A stretch of 55,705 nt of DNA from a virus: positions 1,572 through 57,276 of IMG/VR virus record IMGVR_UViG_3300001460_005756; one strand, 5' to 3'. Below, piece by piece: positions 1 through 8,573 of the stretch. Every line of letters begins with the position of its first letter. The first letter of the stretch is position 1. The position numbers and the translations under genes are program-made. A model generated the notes under the pieces. That model saw only the letters and a list, made by a program, of their open reading frames with translations. It searched no databases and was not told the DNA's origin.

Positions 1-1
1 C

Positions 2-1072
2 CTTCCAGTGAAGGATAAAATAAATCGAGGTCTGAAGGCAAACGTGTGGAGTGGAGATAGTGGGAGTCCAGCTTTCATGGTATCAAAACAACATGGTACT
101 CTGTTAGTGACAGGTCGGTATGGTGGACCCGTTCCTAGTGCCAAAATCGATGACGATGGATTGATAACGCCTTCGTCGGACTTTTTAAAAATGAAAGAAA
201 TACTAGAATCATTTGGATATACCTATGAGATAATAGAAATTTTTGATGCAGTCAGAGTCCAGATACAACAAAGAAGCACAAGCGAAAAGTTTGAGACTGT
301 AGAAGGACACGAAGGACAAAAAATTTATTGCGATGTAAAAATAATTGGAAAAGATAATACTGTTGTAGAAGAAAGTTCTAATGTGGCTTTTTCTACAATA
401 ACTGGAGTGACACCTGAGATACAAAATATCTTAATACCATCGTCTCGTCCAAACAGCGGCAACTTAGGAGCCGAGCACACGAATGAAGGACTACGTGCTT
501 TTATCAATATTCAAGATAATGCAGGCTCATATCCATCAAGCACCACAACTGTAACTTGGACAATTGATGATGAAGAATATAATGATCTTGAAGATACGCT
601 AGAACATACTTTCATTATTCCTGACAACACCGCAGGGAAAACACTAAAGGCATCAGTCATATTATCAAATCCATTAGGAAGTGATAGTGAGACTATAACT
701 TATGGTGAAATAGAACCTAGAGGTTACAAAGCTTCACTTACAAATCCAACCTTCACACCGAACCCACCTGTTCGAGGACAATCCTGTACTTTCGATGCGA
801 GTATAGATGATGGAGAACCTTACGGAGCGATTTGGAACTGGGCAATCTATACTCTAGATAAAAACTCAGCACCTAGTGTAAAATTAGCTGGCGTAGATGC
901 TCCAGATTTTGTAACCGAACCATTGTCTAGTGCATTCCCGGTAACTTTTACTATACCAGATTCTGATATTCCGGTGGGAAATCGTTTAATTCTTATTGGA
1001 ACAATTAGAAATGCTTATGATAGAGATGGAGAGAGCTTAGAAATATACTCCGCTGACGTTGTAGAGTCCTAG
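2..1072 (+). CDS. Structural-type protein with trypsin-like serine protease motif and Ig-like domains (5' partial)
   Basis: The reading frame is open to the left edge of the window, so the true start lies upstream; the GTG at 8 is only an in-frame codon. Codons at 53-70 read GDSGSP, the catalytic-serine motif of chymotrypsin-fold proteases (Ser codon 59-61), followed by a glycine-rich strand (GRYGGP) as in that fold. The His and Asp of the triad would lie upstream and cannot be checked. From about residue 80 onward the protein is rich in Thr, Ser and Pro and reads like two or three Ig/PKD-type beta-sandwich segments (for example VTWTIDDEEY and CTFDASIDDG). I infer a virion protein carrying a protease or protease-derived domain. 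A secreted protease is less likely in this setting. Confidence 0.55.
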   Translation, partial: LPVKDKINRGLKANVWSGDSGSPAFMVSKQHGTLLVTGRYGGPVPSAKIDDDGLITPSSDFLKMKEILESFGYTYEIIEIFDAVRVQIQQRSTSEKFETVEGHEGQKIYCDVKIIGKDNTVVEESSNVAFSTITGVTPEIQNILIPSSRPNSGNLGAEHTNEGLRAFINIQDNAGSYPSSTTTVTWTIDDEEYNDLEDTLEHTFIIPDNTAGKTLKASVILSNPLGSDSETITYGEIEPRGYKASLTNPTFTPNPPVRGQSCTFDASIDDGEPYGAIWNWAIYTLDKNSAPSVKLAGVDAPDFVTEPLSSAFPVTFTIPDSDIPVGNRLILIGTIRNAYDRDGESLEIYSADVVES

Positions 1073-1102
1073 TAAATGTTCATATATATTATGAGGTAAA
1101 TT

Positions 1103-1537
1103 ATGAATATAAGTGAAATTAAACAAATGGTATCTAAGGATATCACTCTAAATGAAACGCAGCTCGACATAGAGTCCCTGAAGACTCCCCAGATACACAA
1201 CAAGTATCTTGTCATCTTAATGGAAGAGAAGTTAATTCTAGAAAAGATGTATTCTGAATTGAAGATTATGAAGAGAGATAAGTGGTTGTACTACACTGGA
1301 AAAATGGGCGAAGATGATCTCAAGAAACATAATTGGGAGCCTTTTCCTTTGACTATTCTGAAAACAGACATAGACAGATTTTTACAAAGTGATTCTGATG
1401 TACACAGAATAGAAGCCAAAATTATTCTCCAAAAAGAAAAAGTGAATTACTTAGAAGAGGTAATTAAAATTGTATCAAATAGACAGTGGAATATCAGGGC
1501 TGCCTTGGACTGGATCAAGTTCACTCAAGGTCAGTAA
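1103..1537 (+). CDS. uvsY: UvsY recombination mediator
   Basis: UvsY loads the UvsX recombinase onto single-stranded DNA covered with gp32 and is needed for T4 recombination-dependent replication. The product is 144 residues, close to the 137 of T4 UvsY. It is mostly helical and charged, with the family pattern of a Y-x-G segment (YYTGK, about residues 66-70) followed by LKTDIDRFL and a C-terminal helix containing ALDWIKF. The start is preceded by GAGGT at 1093-1097, five bases upstream. The next gene is uvsW, the same order as uvsY-uvsW in T4-like phages, which supports the call. Confidence 0.85.
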   Translation: MNISEIKQMVSKDITLNETQLDIESLKTPQIHNKYLVILMEEKLILEKMYSELKIMKRDKWLYYTGKMGEDDLKKHNWEPFPLTILKTDIDRFLQSDSDVHRIEAKIILQKEKVNYLEEVIKIVSNRQWNIRAALDWIKFTQGQ

Positions 1538-1539
1538 CC

Positions 1540-1560
1540 CTCATACATATAGTGTATGAG
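1540..1560 (+). promoter_or_regulatory. Perfect inverted repeat covering the uvsW start codon
   Basis: CTCATACA (1540-1547) and TGTATGAG (1553-1560) are exact reverse complements separated by the five bases TATAG, so the mRNA can form an 8-bp hairpin. The ATG of uvsW at 1556-1558 lies inside the 3' arm. No good Shine-Dalgarno sequence lies between the hairpin and this ATG; the nearest purine run is AAGG at 1527-1530. Hairpins that hide initiation regions on early read-through transcripts are known for several T4 late genes. A role here is inference. Confidence 0.55.
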
Positions 1561-3067
1561 CGATATGACTATACAACATCTCGATTCTGTGGATCTGCTT
1601 GTGGATTGTGATAGATCTTTAGCAAAAGAGCTAAGTCAATTCTTTACATTCGAAGTCCCAAATTATCAATTTACACCAGCTTACAAAAATAAGCTGTGGG
1701 ATGGTCAAATTAGATTATTTAATTTATATCGACATACCATATATTCAGGTCTTCTTGACTACGTTGTTCAGTTTGCCAAAGATAGAAAATATACCGTGGA
1801 GTATAAACAACCTTTGTTTGAACAGTTCAAAACAAACCAAGGTGAGCTAATAGATTTTGTTGAAAATGAAATCAAACCCTGCTCTAAAGGAAAAAGAATA
1901 TCTCCACACGATCATCAAATAAATGGTCTTTTACATGCATTAAATAAGAATAGGTGTTTGTTGCTTTCTCCTACGGGTAGCGGCAAATCTTTGATAATAT
2001 ATCTACTCACCAGATTTTATCTAAGCAAATTAGAGTCAGACAAAAAAGTATTAGTCGTAGTTCCCACCACTGGTTTGGTTAATCAAATGTATAACGACTT
2101 CAAAGATTACTCGGATGGTTCTTGGGATGTTGATAAAAATTGTCATGTTATATTTTCAGGACAAGATAAGACATCCGATAAACGAGTTGTGATTTCCACA
2201 TGGCAAAGCATTTATAAAATGCCTCAAGAGTATTTCGATCAATACTCTGTGGTATTTGGTGATGAGTGCCATTTGTTTAAGGCCAAGTCTTTGACATCAC
2301 TAATGACTAAACTAAAAAATTGTCCTTATAGGATAGGAACAACAGGAACTTTAGATGGCACACAAACACACAAATTAGTCATTGAAGGTCTTTTTGGTAG
2401 AGTGTATAATGTGACCACAACAAAAGATCTTATTGAAAAAGATCTATTGTCAAATCTAAAGATAGATTGTCTAGTATTGGAACACAGTGAAAAAGATAAA
2501 GAAGAAATGAAACGCTGCAAATATAATGATGAAATAAAATGGATTGTTGAAAACAAATCCAGAAATAAGTTTATATCAAATTTAGTTTCTTCATTGAAGG
2601 GGAATACTTTACTTCTTTATAATTATGTCGAGCTACACGGCAAACCTCTATATGAAGAAATAAAAAAAGTTGTACCAGAAGATGATGTTTATTTTATTCA
2701 TGGTGGAACTGAAGTAGATCAGAGAGAAGAAATACGTCAATTGATAAGTTCACAGGACAGTGATGGTAAGGTTCTAGTTGCCTCTTATGGAACATGTTCA
2801 ACGGGAATAAATATTCCAAATATAGAAAATGTAATTTTTGCATCTCCATCTAAGTCTGTCGTGAGAGTTCTTCAGTCTATTGGTAGAGGCTTGAGAAAAT
2901 CTGAAAATAAAAAAATAACAAAATTATATGATATAGCAGATGATTTGTCTTACAAGAAGCATAGAAACCACACTCTCAATCATCTGAATGAAAGAATAAA
3001 GATATATAATAAAGAGAAATTTGATTTTAATCTTATTAAAATCCGAATCAAAGGAGAAAGTGTATGA
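1556..3067 (+). CDS. uvsW: UvsW ATP-dependent RNA-DNA and DNA-DNA helicase
   Basis: UvsW is a superfamily 2 helicase that unwinds R-loops and branched DNA, shifting T4 from origin-dependent to recombination-dependent replication. The product is 503 residues. Visible motifs in order are Walker A SPTGSGKS (about residues 138-145), DECH (about 236-239), the motif III-like GTTGTL, and the C-terminal motif VI region QSIGRGLRK. The N-terminal 100 residues resemble the family's small DNA-binding domain. ATG 1556 is the first start after uvsY; ATG 1565 is an alternative that would escape the start-codon hairpin. The gene overlaps the next one by four bases (ATGA). Confidence 0.9.
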   Translation: MSDMTIQHLDSVDLLVDCDRSLAKELSQFFTFEVPNYQFTPAYKNKLWDGQIRLFNLYRHTIYSGLLDYVVQFAKDRKYTVEYKQPLFEQFKTNQGELIDFVENEIKPCSKGKRISPHDHQINGLLHALNKNRCLLLSPTGSGKSLIIYLLTRFYLSKLESDKKVLVVVPTTGLVNQMYNDFKDYSDGSWDVDKNCHVIFSGQDKTSDKRVVISTWQSIYKMPQEYFDQYSVVFGDECHLFKAKSLTSLMTKLKNCPYRIGTTGTLDGTQTHKLVIEGLFGRVYNVTTTKDLIEKDLLSNLKIDCLVLEHSEKDKEEMKRCKYNDEIKWIVENKSRNKFISNLVSSLKGNTLLLYNYVELHGKPLYEEIKKVVPEDDVYFIHGGTEVDQREEIRQLISSQDSDGKVLVASYGTCSTGINIPNIENVIFASPSKSVVRVLQSIGRGLRKSENKKITKLYDIADDLSYKKHRNHTLNHLNERIKIYNKEKFDFNLIKIRIKGESV

Positions 3068-3702
3068 GAACTTCTTATCGGATCCTAAAATTAAAAAATG
3101 GTGATGAATTGATTGCTAAAATAAAAGGACAAATTTCCGGTAAATTGATCCTAGAAAGACCTATGGTTTTTAGAACTCTTCTTATGGCAGATCCTATGAC
3201 AGGTATGCAAAGAGAAATTACAGTTCTTAAGAATTGGATTTCTTATTCTGATCATTCTTTGGATACAAAAATTCCACAAGATTATATCGTAACATATTCA
3301 ACTCCAGCTAATGAAGCGGCTGAGCTTTATGATATTGAAAAAGAAAAAGAAGACACTAATCCAAAATCCAGAGAGATAAAAGATCACACCGAGATCCAAA
3401 AACAAAAAAGTAAAGACTTAGAGAATATGCTCAAGTCTTTGGATGATCTATTAAATAAAGATCCAAGTGAAGATAGCGAAACTGAATATCATTTTTCAAT
3501 GATGCTACCTCCTAGTATATTACAAGATCTTATCAAATCTGGAATGGTAGATCCTAGTTTGATCGATTTTGAAAATGATGATGACGAAGATTTTGATGGT
3601 GATGTTGCGGATGAAGAATATACTGGAGAAGAAACAGATCATCCTAATTTTGGAAACAGATGGACTGATTGGAATTCTGATCCTGATGAATACTTTGAAT
3701 AG
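3064..3702 (+). CDS. Sm-like (Hfq/Lsm-type) domain protein
   Basis: The product is 212 residues. Residues about 5-90 read like an Sm-fold barrel: LKNGDELIAKIKG (8-20), then LILERPMVF (28-36), the strand order of Sm1 in Hfq/LSm proteins. The rest is a charged linker followed by a strongly acidic tail rich in D and E (about residues 175-212). Proteins with this Sm-like N-terminus recur in marine T4-like phages near uvsW and gene 55. An RNA-binding or post-transcriptional role is inferred from the fold only. The start overlaps the uvsW stop (ATGA) with GGAG at 3052-3055, so translation is probably coupled. Confidence 0.5.
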   Translation: MRTSYRILKLKNGDELIAKIKGQISGKLILERPMVFRTLLMADPMTGMQREITVLKNWISYSDHSLDTKIPQDYIVTYSTPANEAAELYDIEKEKEDTNPKSREIKDHTEIQKQKSKDLENMLKSLDDLLNKDPSEDSETEYHFSMMLPPSILQDLIKSGMVDPSLIDFENDDDEDFDGDVADEEYTGEETDHPNFGNRWTDWNSDPDEYFE

Positions 3703-3710
3703 AGACTATT

Positions 3711-3743
3711 CCTTTTCTCTCACTACATAGTGAATTGTAAAGG
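3711..3743 (+). other. Possible stem-loop between the Sm-like gene and gene 55
   Basis: TCACT (3720-3724), loop ACAT, AGTGA (3729-3733) form a 5-bp stem. CCTTT (3711-3715) and AAAGG (3739-3743) could extend it across an internal loop. It lies just after the stop codon of the Sm-like gene and ahead of a candidate promoter, so it could be a weak terminator or a processing site. No proper T-run follows (GGTTCTT), so intrinsic termination is doubtful. Confidence 0.25.
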
Positions 3744-3769
3744 GGTTCTTAAAATTGTCAAGAAAAAAG

Positions 3770-3797
3770 TTGATAAAATAAATATTTCGTGTATACT
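3770..3797 (+). promoter_or_regulatory. Candidate sigma70-type promoter ahead of gene 55
   Basis: TTGATA (3770-3775), a 16-base spacer, then TATACT (3792-3797) match the -35/-10 consensus at 5/6 and 5/6. This lies in one of the few real intergenic gaps (115 bases). GGAG at 3804-3807 serves the gene 55 start at 3818. The predicted start of transcription falls almost on the ribosome binding site, which weakens the case. An overlapping AATAAATA (3777-3784) resembles a late element with one mismatch. Confidence 0.4.
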
Positions 3798-3817
3798 CTG
3801 TGTGGAGAATTAAATAA

Positions 3818-4330
3818 ATGGCCAAAGCAAATAATTATATTGATAATACAGTCTTCTTCGAAGCAATGTGTGAGTGGAAGACTCAAATTAAAGAAGCAGA
3901 AGAAGTTGATGAAGGAAGACCTCCAGTTAGTAATTACATTGGAGAGTGCTTCGTCAAGATAGCAGAACACTTGTCATACAAACCAAACTTTGCAAACTAT
4001 CCATTCAGAGAAGAAATGGTTGGTGATGCAATTGAAAACTGTATAACTTATGCACACAATTTTGATCCAGAAAAATCAAAAAATCCTTTTTCTTATTTTA
4101 CTCAAATAACTTACTATGCCTTCATACGAAGAATAGAAAAAGAAAAGAAACAAAACTTCATTAAGTTTAAAATGATGGAACAGTTAGATACAGATGGATC
4201 TATGAGCAGTTGGTTTAAACATAATTATTTTGAAAAAACCGATACAAAAAAAGCAATGGCAACTTATTTTTCTCTAAGTGATAATGATCTAGACAAGTTC
4301 ACGACAAAGAATAAAAAGAAACCTAAATGA
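3818..4330 (+). CDS. 55: gp55 late-transcription sigma factor
   Basis: gp55 is the small sigma-like subunit that directs host RNA polymerase to T4 late promoters, with gp45 as the DNA-tracking activator and gp33 as co-activator. The product is 170 residues (T4: 185). The N-terminal NNYIDNTVFFEAM segment and the central block EEMVGDAIENC... FDPEKSKNPFSYFTQI (about residues 65-105) are the gp55 version of sigma region 2, which melts and reads the -10-like late element. The C-terminus is basic (KKKPK), where gp55 binds the clamp in T4. The gene shares ATGA with gene 47. Confidence 0.88.
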   Translation: MAKANNYIDNTVFFEAMCEWKTQIKEAEEVDEGRPPVSNYIGECFVKIAEHLSYKPNFANYPFREEMVGDAIENCITYAHNFDPEKSKNPFSYFTQITYYAFIRRIEKEKKQNFIKFKMMEQLDTDGSMSSWFKHNYFEKTDTKKAMATYFSLSDNDLDKFTTKNKKKPK

Positions 4331-5376
4331 AAATAGCACTCATAACAGATACACACTTTGGCGTTAGAAATGATTCTCCACATTTCATGGATTATTTTTC
4401 TAGATTTTTTAATAACATATTTTTTCCATATTGTAAAGAAAATGGAATAACACAATCAATCCATCTTGGTGATTTGATGGACAGAAGAAAGTATGTTAAT
4501 TATAATACCCTTCATGGTATCCAGAATGATTTCATTAAAAATCTAAAAGATAATAATATAAAAATGCATTGTCTCATAGGAAACCATGATGCTTTTTATA
4601 AAAACACAAACAAAATAAATTCACTACAAGAACTCTTTAGTAAAAATGATAATCTTGTAATTTATGACGAACCAACAGAGTTAGTTTTTGACGATCTTTG
4701 TATTGGTTTGGTTTCTTGGATCAACAAAGAAAATTATGATGATTCGATGGAGTTCTTGCAGAATTGTAAATGTCCTATAATTTGCGGACACTTTGAATTG
4801 ACTGGGTACGAAGTTATGCGAGGAGTTAAATTTCATGGTGGCATGGATGACAATTTCCTAAAAAGATTCGAGATGGTTTTAAGTGGACATTTTCATAGCA
4901 AAAGCAGTAAAAATAATGTTCATTACTTGGGGACTCCTTACCAAATGACATTCAGTGATTTGAATGATAAAAAGGGATTTCATATCTTAGACACAGAAAC
5001 AAGAGAAATTGAATTCATTGAAAACCCAGAGAGAATGTTTTTCAGTTTCGAGTATGATGATACAAAAGAAAATAATGAAGTTTTAGATATTGACTTGGAA
5101 GAATTTTCTAATAAATACATTAAGTTGTTCGTGAATAAAAAAGAAAATTCTGTTGAATTTGATTCATTTTTAGATACCCTAATGGATGTTGATAACTTAG
5201 ATTTGACTGTTATTGAAGATATGGGTGATGTTGAATTTGATGAAGATATGATTGATATGGGACAAGATACGATCAGTATAATTTCTAATGAAATAGATTT
5301 GAATACTGATTTAGATAATAAAGATTCTTTAAAACAATTAGCAAAAATGCTTTATATGGAGAGCTTATCACTATGA
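4327..5376 (+). CDS. 47: gp47 recombination endonuclease subunit (SbcD/Mre11 family)
   Basis: gp47 is the nuclease half of the gp46/gp47 complex that processes DNA ends for recombination-dependent replication. The 349 residues carry the calcineurin-like phosphoesterase signature: DTHFG near the N-terminus, GDLMDRR (about 48-54), GNHD (about 86-89), a central CGHFE and SGHFHS (about 186-191), which supply the two-metal ligands. Length matches T4 gp47 (339). The start overlaps the gene 55 stop and the stop overlaps the next gene (ATGA both times). The partner gp46 lies one gene downstream rather than adjacent. Confidence 0.92.
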   Translation: MKIALITDTHFGVRNDSPHFMDYFSRFFNNIFFPYCKENGITQSIHLGDLMDRRKYVNYNTLHGIQNDFIKNLKDNNIKMHCLIGNHDAFYKNTNKINSLQELFSKNDNLVIYDEPTELVFDDLCIGLVSWINKENYDDSMEFLQNCKCPIICGHFELTGYEVMRGVKFHGGMDDNFLKRFEMVLSGHFHSKSSKNNVHYLGTPYQMTFSDLNDKKGFHILDTETREIEFIENPERMFFSFEYDDTKENNEVLDIDLEEFSNKYIKLFVNKKENSVEFDSFLDTLMDVDNLDLTVIEDMGDVEFDEDMIDMGQDTISIISNEIDLNTDLDNKDSLKQLAKMLYMESLSL

Positions 5377-6086
5377 GTGAAGACACACAAAGAAGACAAA
5401 TGGTTTGGAAAAGACATATCAGCGGCGCTGAATTCTTTACTAAGGAAAATGGTAGACCGCATAAGAATGCGTTCGAAACTCCTGATTGTAAAATTAAATT
5501 CAGTGATGAAAAGCAGAGCTATGGTGTCTATGCAGAAAGAAATTACGAAGCCGGTGAAGTTATCGAAGAAGTTCCAGCACTTGTTCTTCATACTACAGTT
5601 GAATCATTCGGCAAAAACTTTAATGATTTGATGGCTGCATCATTTCTCTATAAGTTTAGTTCCAACAATCCTATTGTGGATGAGCTTGGACACCCCTTTG
5701 TCATTCCTATGGGAAATGGATTGGCTTATTCTAGATCAGAAGTTCCTAACGTTCACTGGAGTTTTGATAATACTTTCTCCACTATTGTATATCGAGCATC
5801 TAGAAATATTGAAGATGGTCAGGAACTTACTATACTAACAATTCCGGGACAGCTCGGTCCTTCTGGAATTGAAGTTGCTTCTTTGAAGAAGAGTTCAGGT
5901 GGTTGTTCTAGCTGTGCAGAACGAGCAAAGCAAAAGAAAGAAGCAAAGCTCAAGAAGCAAGAAAAGTTTAAGTCCATGGAAAGTGATGAGGTTTTAGAAA
6001 CTGTAGTAGTTGAAGACGCATCAACTGAAGTTGTTGATACCAAAGAAAAAGAAACAATCACAGAGGCAACTGAAGAAACTAAGTAG
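5373..6086 (+). CDS. SET-domain-like protein between genes 47 and 46
   Basis: The 237 residues do not match a T4 protein. Residues about 49-72 (SYGVYAERNYEAGEVIEEVP) look like the N-terminal SET motif (G-V-x-A-x-x-x-x-x-G-E-x-I). Residues about 116-155 (GLAYSRSEVPNVHWS ... RNIEDGQELTI) parallel the C-terminal SET block NHS-x-x-PN ... I-x-x-G-E-E-L-T, with NHS replaced by YSR and GEEL by GQEL. SET proteins normally methylate lysines using SAM. The replaced residues leave activity uncertain. A CSSC pair (about 178-181) and an acidic Lys/Glu tail follow. The start overlaps gene 47. The fold is inferred from motifs; the target is unknown. Confidence 0.5.
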   Translation: MSEDTQRRQMVWKRHISGAEFFTKENGRPHKNAFETPDCKIKFSDEKQSYGVYAERNYEAGEVIEEVPALVLHTTVESFGKNFNDLMAASFLYKFSSNNPIVDELGHPFVIPMGNGLAYSRSEVPNVHWSFDNTFSTIVYRASRNIEDGQELTILTIPGQLGPSGIEVASLKKSSGGCSSCAERAKQKKEAKLKKQEKFKSMESDEVLETVVVEDASTEVVDTKEKETITEATEETK

Positions 6087-6098
6087 TCGGTTTAATTT

Positions 6099-7814
6099 AT
6101 GATCACATTTAATAATGTTCGATTTAAAAATTTTGGATCATTCGGAAATTATTTTACTGAAATAAACTTGGGTGGGAAGACAACCACTCTTGTCACCGGA
6201 GCAAATGGTCATGGTAAGTCTTACGCTTTGTTGGACTCCATTACCTTTGCTTTGTTTGGCAAACCATTCCGTAGAATAAACATTCCACAATTAATTAATA
6301 GTATCAACAATAAAGATTGTTTAGTTGAACTTTCCTTTTCTGTTGGGACACACGAGTATAAGATAATACGAGGATTGAATCCCAAGATATTTGAAATCTA
6401 TAAAGATGGAAAGTTATTGGATCAAAATGCAAAAGCTAAAGATTATCAACGAATGCTCGAAGAACAAGTTGTAAGAATGAACTATAAAACATTCACTCAA
6501 ATAGTTACTCTTGGTAGCTCCTCTTTTATTCCGTTCATGCAGTTGAGTGCCTCCGAAAGAAGATCTGTCATTGAAGATATTTTGGACTTGAATGTTTTTA
6601 GTTTGATGAATGATGTGTTAAAAGAAAAAAGATCTTTACTTAGAGAAAAAATAAACAAAATTGATTCTGCTGTTTCCACGGTTAAAGAAAAAATTAATCT
6701 TCAGAAGAATCATATAGAGAGTCTAAAAGAAAAAGGTAAAGAAACCTTAGAAAATAATCAAAGTAAGATTGAAGAGTCTCAAAGTAAAATCGAAGAGTTT
6801 CAAAACAAAATTACTAGTTCAGAAAATAAAATAAAAGATCTAGAAGTTAACATAGAAGATAGATCATCAATTGAAAATTCTTTGAGTAAACTTGAGGAAT
6901 TGGAATCGCAGATGAAAAGAAACATGAAGTCAATAAAGAAAGAAATTTCATTCTTTAATACCAACACTTCATGCCCTACTTGTGATCAACCAATTGATTC
7001 TTCCTTCTGTGATGAAAAAACAAGTAATCTAGAAAAAAACATAACCGATTTACATCTTGGTTTGGAAAAAATTGACGATTCTATTGTAGAGAAAAAAGAA
7101 ACATTATTTTCTTATCAAGATTTTATTAACAAGATCAAGGTTATTCAGGGTGAGATAACCAACTACAATTCTTCTGTTTCTGCAATCTTTAAGTACATAA
7201 AAAAGATACAGGATGAAAACAACGAATTGCAATTGAGTGATTATGATGTCTCTGCCGAAGTTTCTCAGTTAGAAGATTTTAATTCTGAGTTAGAATCATT
7301 TCTTGACGAAAAGGAAAGTGTTCTGTCTACAAGAAGTGAATATCAATTTATGACAACTCTACTGAAAGACTCTGGGATTAAGGCAAAAATTATAAAACAT
7401 TATTTGCCTATCATGAATAAACTGATCAATAAAAACTTAACTGAAATGGATTTCTTTGTTCAGTTTACTTTAGATGAAGAGTTCAATGAAACAATCAAGA
7501 GTAGATTCAGAGATAATTTTACATATATGAGTTTTAGCGAAGGCGAAAAAATGAGAATAGACTTGGCTTTATTGTTAGCTTGGAGAGAAGTCGCCAAACT
7601 AAAAAATAGTGCAAGTTGCAATCTTTTGATTCTTGATGAAATTTTTGATTCTTCTCTGGACTCTGTTGGTACTGATGACTTAATGAAAATTTTAGATGGT
7701 CTCAGCCAAAAAAATAATATTTTTGTAATAAGTCATAAGGCAGATCAACTTGTAGATAAATTCAAAAATCATATTAAGTTTAAAAAGGTGAATAATTTTA
7801 GTAGGATGAAGTAA
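6099..7814 (+). CDS. 46: gp46 recombination endonuclease subunit (SbcC/Rad50 family)
   Basis: gp46 is the ATPase partner of gp47. The 571 residues show the Rad50 plan: N-terminal Walker A GANGHGKS (about 34-41), a long coiled coil, a zinc-hook CPTC (about 291-294) at the centre where two molecules join, and a second coil. The C-terminal half follows with signature SFSEGEKMRIDLALL (about 477-491) and Walker B LLILDEIFD (about 508-516). Length is close to T4 gp46 (560). I see no Shine-Dalgarno sequence upstream of the ATG (GGTTTAATTT). Confidence 0.93.
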   Translation: MITFNNVRFKNFGSFGNYFTEINLGGKTTTLVTGANGHGKSYALLDSITFALFGKPFRRINIPQLINSINNKDCLVELSFSVGTHEYKIIRGLNPKIFEIYKDGKLLDQNAKAKDYQRMLEEQVVRMNYKTFTQIVTLGSSSFIPFMQLSASERRSVIEDILDLNVFSLMNDVLKEKRSLLREKINKIDSAVSTVKEKINLQKNHIESLKEKGKETLENNQSKIEESQSKIEEFQNKITSSENKIKDLEVNIEDRSSIENSLSKLEELESQMKRNMKSIKKEISFFNTNTSCPTCDQPIDSSFCDEKTSNLEKNITDLHLGLEKIDDSIVEKKETLFSYQDFINKIKVIQGEITNYNSSVSAIFKYIKKIQDENNELQLSDYDVSAEVSQLEDFNSELESFLDEKESVLSTRSEYQFMTTLLKDSGIKAKIIKHYLPIMNKLINKNLTEMDFFVQFTLDEEFNETIKSRFRDNFTYMSFSEGEKMRIDLALLLAWREVAKLKNSASCNLLILDEIFDSSLDSVGTDDLMKILDGLSQKNNIFVISHKADQLVDKFKNHIKFKKVNNFSRMK

Positions 7815-7817
7815 TTT

Positions 7818-8573
7818 ATGCCAAGTCTATTCGATGATGATTGTGATATTGGTGATTGGATAGATCCAAATCCCGCCCCAGTGATAGAAGAACACGAAGG
7901 ATTTTCTATTGTTCGAGATGATCTTCTCGGAGGCGGATCTAAAGTTAGATTTGCAGATTATTTAATACAAAGTCAACCGGAGATAGAAGAATGGGTATAT
8001 GGGAGTTCTCCCGCAACTGGGTACGCACAGATTTCTCTTTCGTACTTATGCCGCAAATATGGTAAAAAGGCAATTGTCTTTATGGCTGAACGTTCGATGG
8101 ATAAACTACATGATTATCAGTTGCGGGCCATTGAAGAAGGTGCTATAATGAACTGGGTTCCAAATGGGATGCTGTCGGTGACAGAGAAAAGAGCAAGAGA
8201 TTATGTGCAAGAAAGTCCTATCAATCGTAGATTACTTCCTATTGGGTTTGACCATCCTAGTGTTATTGCTTCCGTTACTAGGGTTGCTTTACGGTGCGAT
8301 GTTCGACCAAACGAAGTATGGACAGTCGGTTCATCCGGAACCCTCACTAGAGGATTACAGCAAGCATGGCCAGATGCATCGTTCCATTGTGTTGCTGTTG
8401 GACACAAAGGAGACTACGGAAGAGCAAAAGTCTATCACTGTGAAATCCCCTTCAACAAAGAAACAAAAGTGAAACCACCCTTTCCTTCTGCACCAACATA
8501 CGATGCAAAGGCATGGGAATTTATGAAAAGGTATGCAAGTCCGGGTGCTTTATTTTGGAATGTAGGATCATGA
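7818..8573 (+). CDS. PLP-dependent fold-type II enzyme-like protein
   Basis: The 251 residues resemble the ACC-deaminase/cysteine-desulfhydrase branch of fold-type II PLP enzymes. RDDLLGGGSKVRF (about 33-45) matches their RDDL-x-GGNK-x-R motif, with K42 as candidate PLP lysine. GSSPATGYAQ (about 62-71) sits where the substrate loop (SNH) lies. GSSGTLTRGL (about 171-180) looks like the glycine-rich phosphate loop. It is shorter than the usual 320-340 residues, so the reaction may differ. The stop overlaps the DNA methyltransferase start (ATGA), suggesting coupled expression. The substrate is unknown; non-catalytic use of the fold is possible. Confidence 0.5.
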   Translation: MPSLFDDDCDIGDWIDPNPAPVIEEHEGFSIVRDDLLGGGSKVRFADYLIQSQPEIEEWVYGSSPATGYAQISLSYLCRKYGKKAIVFMAERSMDKLHDYQLRAIEEGAIMNWVPNGMLSVTEKRARDYVQESPINRRLLPIGFDHPSVIASVTRVALRCDVRPNEVWTVGSSGTLTRGLQQAWPDASFHCVAVGHKGDYGRAKVYHCEIPFNKETKVKPPFPSAPTYDAKAWEFMKRYASPGALFWNVGS

